From: Cristatella mucedo
Lineage: Eukaryota; Bryozoa; Phylactolaemata; Cristatellidae
Direction of reading: 5' to 3'
Length of the DNA stretch: 47,500 nt
Assembly: GCA_009760855.2 (NCBI GenBank)
Contig: WPIO01000052.1
Location: 872,501 to 920,000, forward strand
Numbering within the stretch: the first letter of the stretch is position 1; each line of letters starts with the position of its first letter. The notes under the pieces were generated by a model, which saw nothing but the letters and a program-made list of their open reading frames with translations, was not told the DNA's origin and made no database searches. Shown here piece by piece: positions 38,754 through 47,500 of the stretch. Position numbers and translations under genes: made by a program.

Positions 38754-38930
38754 CTATGGTTTAGGCAGTTTAGCCAGGTATCTGAGGTAATAGTCAGCTG
38801 CGCGTCGTGCTTCGAGGCTGCACCGCGGCTGGTGCTGCGGATATCTATCCCTCTGCTGGTGCTGCGGATATCTATCCCTCTGCTGGTGCTGTGGATATCT
38901 ATCCCTCTGCTGGTGCTGCGGAATAGGCTG
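38754..38930 (-). CDS. Exon with QHQQRDRYP nonapeptide repeats
   Basis: Three in-frame copies of a nonapeptide (QHQQRDRYP) follow QPIP, and the frame ends RCSLEARRAADYYLRYLAKL + PKP before TAG. The acceptor GTTAACGCCCAG would start the exon in phase 0. A tandem charged nonapeptide plus a C-terminal amphipathic helix suggests a secreted peptide precursor or a low-complexity structural protein. No signal peptide exon was found. No homology is claimed. Confidence 0.42.
   Translation of the reverse strand, partial: QPIPQHQQRDRYPQHQQRDRYPQHQQRDRYPQHQPRCSLEARRAADYYLRYLAKLPKP
38831..38911. repeat. 27-bp tandem repeat, three copies
   Basis: The unit GGTGCTGCGGATATCTATCC + CTCTGCT occurs three times, the first two identical and the third with one difference. 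A partial fourth follows. The 27-bp length keeps the - strand frame. Confidence 0.95.
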
Positions 38931-39002
38931 CTGGGCGTTAACGACGACGATGAATTTATATAACATTAATGTATGGATATTGCACATGCAATATCTACCG
39001 TG

Positions 39003-39100
39003 CTTTGCTATCTTCGACATAGCTGCTTGTATTGGTGCATGAATTGCGAATCGCTAGGTTTCTGCCTTGAAGGGCTAGCTCCACATATATTTTCCATGCG
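39003..39100 (+). repeat. Dispersed repeat R, copy 2
   Basis: TATTGGTGCATGAATTGCGA with flanks GCTATCTTCGACATAGC and TCGCTAGG matches 35560-35680 at reduced identity. Confidence 0.45.
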
Positions 39101-39286
39101 TTTGCAAAGGCTTGCACCCGCTACGTGCGCTGTGTCTGTAGTACAGTACTTGAGATTAAAAGTCGTTTACAGCTCTATTTTTACATTACGCAGAAAAGCG
39201 AAATTTCCGATGTGGTAACTACTATGCACATTAGTAAACTATTCAATTCAACTCCATCTAGACTTCGTATACTAGCAATGTACCCA

Positions 39287-40020
39287 GGCTGGGTTCGGTT
39301 GGCTGGGACCGGACGGCTATAATGAGGGTTAGGGTCACCGGCTAGGCCGGGGTCAGACCTATGCATTGCCGGATGTGTGGTGACGAGAGGTCACCGGGGC
39401 TCTTGGGTACGGGAAGTTGGCCAAGTAAGTCGTGATGTTGGAGGCTCCCGGTCTCGCCGAGTTATGCACCTGGATTCGTGCAGGCGTGCTCCGGCGATGC
39501 TGCCACGCGCGCAAGGGAACGAGTACCCAAGGCCCGAGTGGAGCTGGATAGCTCGCTCGTTGTTGACTTGTTAATACCGCGTTCCCCGTGTAGCGTGTTC
39601 GTGACCCCCCCCCGTGTGTTGGCGTCTTTCGGTGGAAGCTTACGACTGTTGTAGTTGTCGACTCGGACTAGCCAGCAGTTACTCAGCCAGCCGGGTTTGG
39701 GACGGCGTACGCTCTTACTGTTGGACTCGGAGTCGGTACAACGACAGGACTGCGGAAGCCGACTGACCCCAACTAACACGTTTGTTCGCGCTTGCTGCAT
39801 CATCTTGCGCTCCCATAGTGTATAATGTATAGGATCCTCCATGTAGACTTGTTTAGTTCCCCTGTTGTTGTTGGCGCATGTGTTGTTATAAAGATATTTA
39901 ACCTGACGGCCGCTCGTCTTACCCTAGCTCGGCGGCATGGCGAGCGGCAGCGTGGCTGGAGTATGGCGGTGTTTGGCGGGAATTAGCCTCTGACCCCTGG
40001 AACCCGGTTACAGCAAAGTG
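39287..40020. other. GC-rich block of unknown origin
   Basis: It is markedly richer in G+C than its surroundings, with a C9 run near 39606 and a TATAAAGATATTTAA near 39887. It could be a solo LTR (TATA box, GC-rich leader) or a promoter. I found no matching second LTR, primer site or target duplication. Confidence 0.3.
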
Positions 40021-41879
40021 CCCAATAGGACGAGACCGGTTTCAACCTATTTAATTTCACACCCCGCGAAATTACTAGTAAAGGTGTATCGCATGATGCT
40101 TGGATGAACAAGGCAAAGATAAAATGTCACTGGAGGAAATGGGTTAATACTCTGCTCGCCGTGCTGCTCGGCTCCGTAAAGAAAAGGGAAAGAATCAGAC
40201 CTCCGTAACTACTGCGCGTAGTGTGAATACAATTTCGTGCTGTACCGGACTCGTTGTTTTGCAGTTGGACAATTGTGTCTGACGCCGAGCCGAAAAAGCT
40301 CTACGATCCGGTATTGTTAATGACATCCTTTTTAGCAGTGGAACGGGAAAGAAATTAAAAGCAGCAGTGAGGCCGTTAAGTGGCAGCAGGCCCAGCTGGT
40401 TCAAACAGCGTACCACGTGGACTCTGTACCGACACCCACGCAAAGGCACAGAGGCAAGAGAATGACATAACGGGTTGCGTGCTTGTAAGTCGCCGTGGGA
40501 GGTGGATGCACAGATAAAATCTACCACAGTCGGTGTTAGCGAACTCTACAGCATCCGAGATAGAGTCTCACGTATACTGTCGCTGCACTCACCGAGGATT
40601 AAGGCTCGATATTGCGAACTGCACATACAGATTGCCAAGCGCTCACGAGCAGCATCGAGTAAAATACTAAAGAATTTATGCTTGCTTATTTAGTATAGTG
40701 CCTCATACGCATTCACAGGTATAAATATTTTGTAGGAATCAGACCTCTCAAGAAAAACTCCGAGGCCGCCGAAGCATGTCAGTAGCCATGCAAATGGAGG
40801 CGGCTCGGAGCTTCTGTAGCTGAGCTACACGTTCCGCCTCGAGCTTGTGCCATAGAATAGAGTAGATGGGGAAAGATGTGGTTTCGCTTGCTCTTACAAA
40901 AGTTATAGTTATAGAGCTATAGAGCTGTGATATTTGTCTCTCAGTATGTGTGAAATTGTTTGACAAATTAACTGACTTGGAGCACGCAGGATTTCGAATC
41001 AATACGTCTACCAGGCTACAATATTTTTAACCATTAAATATCGTGCCATTAAGTTTGATCAAAAGTGTTGTGCTTCTTAGTGCTTTTATACTGTCCTACT
41101 ATCACTCCGGAGGTCTCGTGGGTTAGTTTATAGACTGACTCTTTGGTATTCATAATCGCGAAGCTTCTGAAGTTAACTTACTCTCCACGCTGTTACAGTT
41201 TCTGAAGTATTTTAGCCAGCAAGCTTTGACGTGGCCCTGTTGTATTCAATTCTGACGATTCATTTAAACTGGGCAAGCGTTTTCAACGCCACATAAGAGT
41301 CTATGGTTAAACTTTGGACCGTTTGATTGAAATAAACTCATTCGAGAGTCAAGGCGAAAAGAAGATATTGAGCAATGAATATTAAAAAAGCGAGTAGCTT
41401 CCTGAAAATGGCAAGAGATTAAAAAAACCAGGGTATTTCTAATGGAAACTTAAGCTCTTTCAAACGAATACTTGAATTAGATAAAGACATTGAGAGGCCA
41501 GCGCAGAACGGAAAAATGACCGAAAATACACCGAATTCTGTGTAGCCGGGTTTGCTAGCGGTCTGGTGAATTGAATTGAATATTCGCAGTCTGCAACAAA
41601 ATGATACCTTCAGGTGGGGACCACGTGAACCGCGAAGCCGGTGGGTGATAATTTATTCGTTTGAAGTGGCTCGTTGTTCTTTCAGCAGCTGACCGTTGCT
41701 CATATGTTTGGTGGTTTACCAAGTAAAGCTGGGAGGCTTAGTATGTTTTGAATTTACTAGTTAACTTAAGAGCGTTAAGAAAATTGAACGCTCGGGCAAA
41801 CTGAAACTAGTTCGCCTTTTTTTCCTAAGCGGCCTAAGGTATCAAAAATAATGCACTGAAAGTTTTCCATTCTGCTCTG
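40021..41879. other. Unannotated stretch
   Basis: Short frames occur on both strands at 40195-40693 without recognisable motifs. The remainder is AT-rich. No repeat was seen. Confidence 0.35.
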
Positions 41880-42357
41880 GCTTCTCAGTGTCTTTATCTA
41901 ATTCAAGTATTTGTTTGAAAGAGCCTCAATGTCCATTAAAGGCACTGGAACTGGTCGTGGCGGACTGGCTCAACTCATATATCGAAACTTCAAACCTTGA
42001 TAGTACGTTCCAGTCTGGCTTTAGAGCTAATCACACCATAGAGTCAGCATTGCTTAGGATGTACAACGACCTACATAGGAATGCAGACATGGGTAGAGTA
42101 TCTCTGCTTGTTTTGCTCGTTCTTTCGGCAGCTTTTGATACTATCGATCGCCAAGTTCTTCTTGAGCGCCTCTCATTTCGCCTGGGCATCACTGGCACTG
42201 CTCTGCAATGGTTCAGGTCCTATCTCAGTGGAAGACTCCAGCGTATTGACGTGAATGGACAAAGATCATACGAGGTACCTCTGAAATATGGGGTACCTCA
42301 GGGCTCCGTGCTGGGTCCGGTTCTTTTCACGGTTTATACTCTCTTTCTATCTCTCTC

Positions 42358-42412
<55 letters not shown>

Positions 42413-43548
42413 CTGATGTGATTGCCAAGCACAATCTAGGCTTTCACTTCTATGCGGATGACACTCAGTTGTACCTTACCTTTGCTTTGATCCCTCCCAG
42501 TCTTCGAGCACCTGAAATTCTCTCAACTCACTTGCTGCATGTATTGATGAAATCCGCACATGGCAGCAAATTTTCTTCAACTAAACGATGATCAAACTAA
42601 CTCATTAGTTATGGGCAAACTCCGTGTGATTCAGAAATTGGAAAGGCTGACGCTCAAAATTGGCTCTGTCAGCATATCTCCTGTTGAATCAGCTCGAAAT
42701 CTAGGTGTCATGTTCCAAAGTGACCTCTCGTTAGACGACCACATCAGTTTCAGTCAAGTCTGCCTACTTTCAGCTACATAACATTGCTTAAATTCGGGCT
42801 TGTTTAGATAAGGATACCGCGTCTAAGTTGGTCCATGGATTTGTGACATGCCGTCTTGACTTCTCAACTCACTGCTTGCTGGCCTACCGGCATGTGCAAT
42901 CAGGCGATTACAGCTGGTGCAAAACTCTGCAGCTAGGCTTGTCTGTCGTGAGCGTCGCAGTTGCCAAATCACACCACTTCTCGCCGACCTGCACTGACTA
43001 CCAGCCAAGCAACGGATTGACTTCAAAGTTTTGTCGCTCACTTTTAGGTCACTTAATTCTTTGGCTCCAGCCTATCTCTCAGATTTATTGCCCCACCAGG
43101 CAAAGCATCGCACCACCCGTTTTTCGGAATCTAACAGTTTACAAATACCTCGTACAAACCTCAGATCCTTGGGAGACCGTGCATTTAGTTCGTATGCTCC
43201 CAAAGCCTAAAAGTCCAACCCGACTTGTGTCAGAACATCCCCTGACTTGACCGCATTTAAAAAGAACTTGAAAGCACACCTATTTATGAAAGAATTTAGT
43301 GGGTCCCTGTGATTCGTCCTTGATGTGCTTATGCGTGCTGACACTGTGCATGCTGCCACTAACCACATTTGCATGCTGACCCTATGCATGTCATTCCTAA
43401 CCATGTTATTCATGTTGTTTATCAAGCGTGATATTACTTATCATTCAATCGTTCTTCCCTTTGCAGCAAATGTAAAGCGCCTAGAAAGAGATTGAGTTCT
43501 CTGAGGGCACTTTATCAAGTACATTATTATTATTATTATTATTATTGC
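41880..43548 (+). mobile_element. LINE with RT domain broken by a CT microsatellite
   Basis: RT blocks read [55 protein letters not shown], then a CT run, then [35 protein letters not shown] and ARNLGVMFQSDLSLDDHIS. The C-terminal block follows with frameshifts, then the 3' UTR, stem-loop (43476-43511) and (ATT)n. In motif A the expected LDLSAAFD reads LVLSAAFD, so the first catalytic aspartate is lost. It is the most complete copy of the ATT-tailed family; the 5' end (endonuclease) is missing. Confidence 0.92.
42337..42410. repeat. CT microsatellite inside LINE RT frame
   Basis: (CT)n with a few interruptions lies exactly between the VPQGSVLGP block and the YADD block. It apparently expanded from a short CT stretch encoding the usual loop. 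Confidence 0.96.
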
Positions 43549-45880
43549 ATTCTTGCTCACGATGGTTAGCGACGCTTTTGTTAATGTCCTTATGCAATTG
43601 GTGTAATATATCTCCATCTGTAACCCGTGACTACACAAAAGCCATACAAACCAGGTGGAGTTTACGCACGAGACTTTCCTGTCGTACACTAAAATTCTCA
43701 GCGGTTTTCGGTGCATATTCGGTAGACAATCGACTTCATCTTACGCAACAAAGAGAATTGAGAAGCATAGCTGAGTCATCACGGCAGTCGAGAAAATAAG
43801 TAGCATGGAAGTAGCAACTCAGGACGGCTGGAAGGGATCTTGGTATATTAGAAGGAATCTCCACGACTCCGTATACGGAAAGAATGCAGGGGAGCACGAA
43901 TGTTGAGAGCAACCCTAATTTTCGATTTACGTCGTCAATATAGGAGGGTTTCTGCGTGTCTAATGCTGCCTGGCGTTCCTGTGATGTCCACAGTGGTAGA
44001 GGTACATTCACGTGCACTTGCATTGACCGAATGCCTGACACGAGACTCGTTGCTTCTTAATTCCTCGCTTCAAATCCGTGTAACTATGAAATGTAAACCT
44101 CGAATCCAGTTATTCAATTATTTGAGCTCAATTCAATTCACGGAGCTCAGGAGACCAGTGGCGATAGCAAAAGGTTCTGTGCCTATTTAAAAAAACGGAA
44201 CTTGAATCTCAATGCGGAAGTACCTCACTGCTCTGCACACAGGACAAGCCTGTGAACACGTGGTTGCTCAGTACCGTCCCACCTTTGCTCTCTTGTTTTT
44301 CTCACACCACTGCCTCCTTATTAGCCGACGTAGCTTATACTCGGAATATGCAAAGACATGCTCTCCTAACTAATGGCATTGCTACCAAAGGAGGAACGTT
44401 ATGCTTTGACGTAGAACAACTTCTATGGCTTTAAGTCGCATAAGTCCGAGCATTGTTGCACTGATTACCTCAGAAAAGTTAGAACGCATGGTTAGTCACA
44501 CAACGGTTGTTAGGTGCATTCCCAAACCACGCCACCATACTATATATTACAAGCGAGTATGCGAATACAAGTGTATCTTAAAAGCCTACGGAAACTTAAT
44601 ATCAATCTCAAGTGTGCAAGTTAGCTAGGCACTCCCCAAGAAGCCAAGGTCTAGTAGGCTAGCAATAATTAATCTAGGTTGCGAATAACAAAACTAAGCC
44701 TACATGAGTATCCTATCCTACGGACTGCTTTAAGGAATTTTTTGAATAGATACGTGGGACTGAAGATCCAAGATGACATGAAGAGCTTTCGGTTGCATTC
44801 TGTGAGGGGAATTAAAAATATAGGAATATACGAGGTAGCTTAACAAAGTGGTTGACGCTGTGTTAAAATTTTCCTGAATCAGAGGCTCTAGTGGCATCTG
44901 CCATTGACAAGTTTTCGTGACAATTCCAAAGTTAAGCATGGAGCTGGCAGGAGTGGACAGGTTGCCATCGCTTCGAATCTAAGGAGTGGCGAGGGTTTTG
45001 CAGGGTAGCCCGATATTTTGGAATCAGTCGACCGTTTACCTAACCGTAGGTTGTAAAAGGACTTGTAAACTTACTTGGCAATCGTCTCTGCCCCTCTTGG
45101 TTCCATAGGATGCGACATAATCCATGGTGCGCGCATGCGTCTTCATCCCTGAAAAAAGCACTTGAATGAGCAGCTGCCCACCGTGGAGGGACGCGATCGG
45201 CTGCAGACGATTACTTTTTTTCGTCCGTTGCACTCTTAGTTGCAGCACAATCTGGTGTCTGTGCACATAGTCTCCAGCTTCGTAGCGAAAAATCGACTTC
45301 GGATCGATGTTTAGAGTAATAACAAGTTTGTTTCTTTGAAGCTTCGAAGCCTCCTGCAGTCTTCAGTAGACGCTATGAGGGGTATTTTATTCATTTTTTG
45401 TAATCCGTTTCCCGCTGATCGCAGATGTGAAAGGTAGACAGTCGTCAATAAATTTTGCAAGACTGATTTCTATCCCTTCAGTATATCAAGAGCACACATT
45501 TTCATGGAGAGGCACTCCTGTATCGAACCATTTCCATTAATGTTCACCAAGGGTTGCCTGCTGGTGGTACGAGCAAAACTATGATGTCTGCCACACAGCG
45601 TATATCCTATGAACGATGCCAGTGTAGATAACGACTTGGCATTTCGTAAGAAGCGGTACGGCAGTCTTTTGCTATCACTACTCGTCTACATCTTGCATTA
45701 AAGGAAAGGATTATTCCAATCTTATTGACTCAATAAACCAAAGCAAATGCAACTATTCGGGGTCAAAATGACATTTAAGATGAAACAACCTGAGTGACAA
45801 TCAAACTGTGATCGCTCCAGCATGATCATTTTATTTTTATCAAATCCTTCTCGAGGCGCTATCAAGTAGGAGTTTCAAAT
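43549..45880. other. Long unannotated stretch
   Basis: I read both strands and found only short frames (for example - 43736-44041) with no family motif. There are no tails, SINE boxes or tandem repeats. Confidence 0.35.
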
Positions 45881-46110
45881 ATTAGCGCCCGGCAGCGGAA
45901 CCACGAGGCAGGCGGCATTCCCTCACCCAATGGCGGAGCAGTGACCTGGGCCGCTCAGCTATTCCTACGCCGCCCATCCCCGCCCGACCGTCCCCAACGA
46001 CGAAGTTGTGTCCGACTTGCATTCGATGAGCAACAGCCGAGCTCCTGTCGAATAAATACTGCGACTGTGCGCTCCAATTTCTCGTTGCTTGCGGGTCACC
46101 CACAGGAAAA
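45881..46110. other. GC-rich segment with CCAAT and AATAAA
   Basis: It contains ACCCAATGGCGG near 45927 and GTCGAATAAATACTGCGAC near 46048 in an otherwise GC-rich block. The combination could be a promoter or the U3/R part of a solo LTR. No partner was found. Confidence 0.28.
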
Positions 46111-46243
46111 TTGAACGGGTACTGTTCTCATCCCGATAAAAGTCCCGGCTACGCCTCCACGCGTGCCTCTTCTTAGCTTGACTGTTTCAAATTGCAAGCG
46201 ACTGATGTCGCTTTGATTTTCAATCACCAAACGTCAATGCATT

Positions 46244-46246
<3 letters not shown>

Positions 46247-46289
<43 letters not shown>
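46247..46289. repeat. GA microsatellite
   Basis: (GA)n of about 43 bases. Confidence 0.98.
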
Positions 46290-46290
<1 letters not shown>

Positions 46291-46448
46291 AGCCAGTGTC
46301 GATCGACCGACTGACGAGGTCGACCCTCTGAATCGGATAATGATTGTGCTAGCACAGAGCGCCGAGTTCCGAGTAGTGGCCACGGACATTGTTTGGCATG
46401 TGGTTGATTCGAAGGCAGCTTGACGTACAGGATCGTCGACGAGGCGCG

Positions 46449-46451
<3 letters not shown>

Positions 46452-46487
<36 letters not shown>
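46452..46487. repeat. AT microsatellite
   Basis: (AT)n of about 36 bases. Confidence 0.98.
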
Positions 46488-46488
<1 letters not shown>

Positions 46489-46659
46489 CTGGCAACCGGG
46501 AGCCTAGAGAAGTTCGCCCTACAGTGTCATCCTGGAATGCTGCGGGCTAAGTGGTGGTTTGCATTGACAGCGGACTAGCAAAAACGGCTAAAGAAAAAGT
46601 AAAACCGTGCTAATTCAGAAGCCCTATTTCTACAACGGGAGGAGAGTATTTTAGAGGTA

Positions 46660-46745
46660 ATTAAAAATTACCTGCTTCTGGACTTGAACCCACGCCCTGT
46701 GTCGTGAGGTGCAAGCACCTTACCACTAAGCTAACACCTAAGGGC
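46660..46745 (-). mobile_element. tRNA-like SINE head
   Basis: On the - strand it reads TTAGCTTAGTGGTAAGGTGC (box A), then GGGTTCAAGTCC (box B), like the head of the SINE at 3018-3186. The acceptor stem does not pair, so it is not a functional tRNA gene. The body is missing or too diverged. Confidence 0.6.
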
Positions 46746-46966
46746 TCTAGTAAGTTAGCGGTATTCAGTTGGCGCTCGTAAAGCGAAGCGGAGAGCCCCA
46801 GCCAGCCGTTAGCAGCGAGCGACGGTTGCAGACAGAACCGTCATACCAGAGGTGGCTGAGTCCGATCATGACGAGTCGTCAGCGAAAAATGAAGAGGTCG
46901 ATCCTCGTGCAGCATTGGACGCCTTCGCGTCGGCGGCAGCGGCGCGTCGTGGCGGCCGAAGCTGGC

Positions 46967-47500
46967 TCACGACCCCGCCCGGGACGTTCGCTGCCGCTCT
47001 TTGGATTTGCTGCTCCGCATCCTCTGCTTCGACTCGCCGGACGTCGGCGCGTCACTTGTTGGCTTTCCGGAGCGGCTCTTCGACTGTCTCGGCGGCGATG
47101 CGGCAGCCTCGTTGTCAGACGTGTCTATTCGCACCTTCTGCGACTTCCTGATGGACTCAGAAATGGCGGTGGCACCATTGGACGTACAGAGCTTGAAAGC
47201 TTCGAGGAAGCTCTTCCTCTCCGGATTCCTCTCCAACGCCGCAGCCACCGCCGTCGCTGCGACCGCCTTCTCATCGCTGCCCACTCGGCGGCCGTCCTTC
47301 TCCTTGGAGACCCTGCCGCTGAGGTCACGGTCACGAGCCCCCTGCGGTTTGCTCTCCTTGACGGCCGCAGTCCGAGAGCGGCTCTTCGACTTCCTCATGG
47401 CGGCCGCGTCCTCGTCCTCGTCGCTGGTGCTTCCTTTAGCCGCAACACTCTTCCCGTCTGCGTCAGCGGCCTCGCTCCTGACTGGCTTGCCGTTGGCCGA
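46967..47500 (-). CDS. Ser/Lys/Arg-rich, probably disordered protein (partial)
   Basis: The frame is open from the right edge of the window to a TGA at 46967 (about 177 codons). It reads KGSTSDEDEDAAAMRKSKSR, then ARDRDLSGRVSKEKDGRRVG, SFLEAFKLCTSNGATAIS and RMRSSKSKERQRTSRAG. The charged low-complexity composition with SDEDED and SKSR patches resembles nuclear intrinsically disordered regions. The upstream part lies outside the window. GC-rich composition alone could keep this frame open, so confidence is moderate. Confidence 0.45.
   Translation of the reverse strand, partial: SANGKPVRSEAADADGKSVAAKGSTSDEDEDAAAMRKSKSRSRTAAVKESKPQGARDRDLSGRVSKEKDGRRVGSDEKAVAATAVAAALERNPERKSFLEAFKLCTSNGATAISESIRKSQKVRIDTSDNEAAASPPRQSKSRSGKPTSDAPTSGESKQRMRSSKSKERQRTSRAGS

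Noticed and set aside
38831-38911. CRISPR-like direct repeats
   Set aside because: The units are contiguous with no spacers, are in a eukaryotic context and keep a reading frame. This is a coding minisatellite.
38754-38930. Neuropeptide Y-family relationship suggested by DYYLRYLAKL
   Set aside because: Only a vague helix resemblance; the family's C-terminal amidation motif and signal peptide are not seen.
41880-42421. Continuous 177-codon protein ending in Ser/Leu repeats
   Set aside because: The Ser/Leu end is the CT microsatellite. The true RT continuation (YADD block) lies in another frame after it.
46660-46745. A genuine tRNA gene (also 2605, 3018, 15500, 16226, 26925)
   Set aside because: Box A and B are present, but acceptor stems do not pair and the heads are joined to shared SINE bodies or tails.
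46852-47151. + strand frame with an acidic start (ESDHDESSAKNEEVDPRA)
   Set aside because: It has no ATG before the acidic segment and no clear acceptor. The later part runs antisense to the longer - strand frame and looks non-coding.

Overview
This is a eukaryotic, almost certainly invertebrate metazoan, genomic window. Coding DNA is split into small exons with GT/AG introns, two exon sets encode recognisable conserved eukaryotic proteins, and the space between is filled with decayed non-LTR retrotransposons, tRNA-derived SINEs, DNA transposons and long CT/GA microsatellites. I cannot name the species.

Left part (1-12.3 kb). A cytosolic tryptophanyl-tRNA synthetase gene (WARS1) runs on the + strand in eight exons (78-11691). 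All splice phases agree, giving a predicted 415-residue protein with HLGH and KMSAS signatures and no WHEP domain inside the window. Its introns carry a CT/CCCT tract, a long fold-back (inverted-repeat) element with a SINE inside it, a nearly complete L2/CR1-type LINE (EN plus RT), a 445-bp pogo-like MITE and a 59-nt near-perfect hairpin.

Middle part (12.3-21.1 kb). A TOMM70 (mitochondrial import receptor Tom70) gene lies convergently on the - strand. I resolved ten exons (21081 down to 12299) covering the TPR region to the stop codon. The N-terminal membrane-anchor exon was not found. The two genes end tail to tail around a palindromic AATAAATATTTATT, which supplies a poly(A) signal on each strand. 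A TOMM70 intron holds a decayed, nearly full-length copy of an unnamed repetitive protein family, itself broken by a LINE that is in turn broken by a SINE. A second, C-terminal copy lies at 32.5 kb.

Right part (21-47.5 kb). Phase-compatible exons of an unidentified - strand gene lie at 25379-23612, next to a dead Tc1 transposase and a possible hAT-like MITE. Beyond this are many 5'-truncated LINE copies on both strands (29.2, 32.0, 36.2 and 41.9 kb). There is also a SINE with a tRNA-like head and the LINE's 3' hairpin tail (26.9 kb), a cysteine-rich secreted-type exon (33.8 kb), an exon with QHQQRDRYP nonapeptide repeats (38.8 kb), and an open Ser/Lys/Arg-rich frame running off the right edge.

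The conserved genes are translation and mitochondrial-import housekeeping genes. Nothing suggests an operon or a joint pathway. The main novelty is in the mobile DNA: the unnamed family, the fold-back element, and the 3' stem-loop shared between the LINE and a SINE. No sequence search was possible; family names rest on motifs read by eye and remembered homologues.
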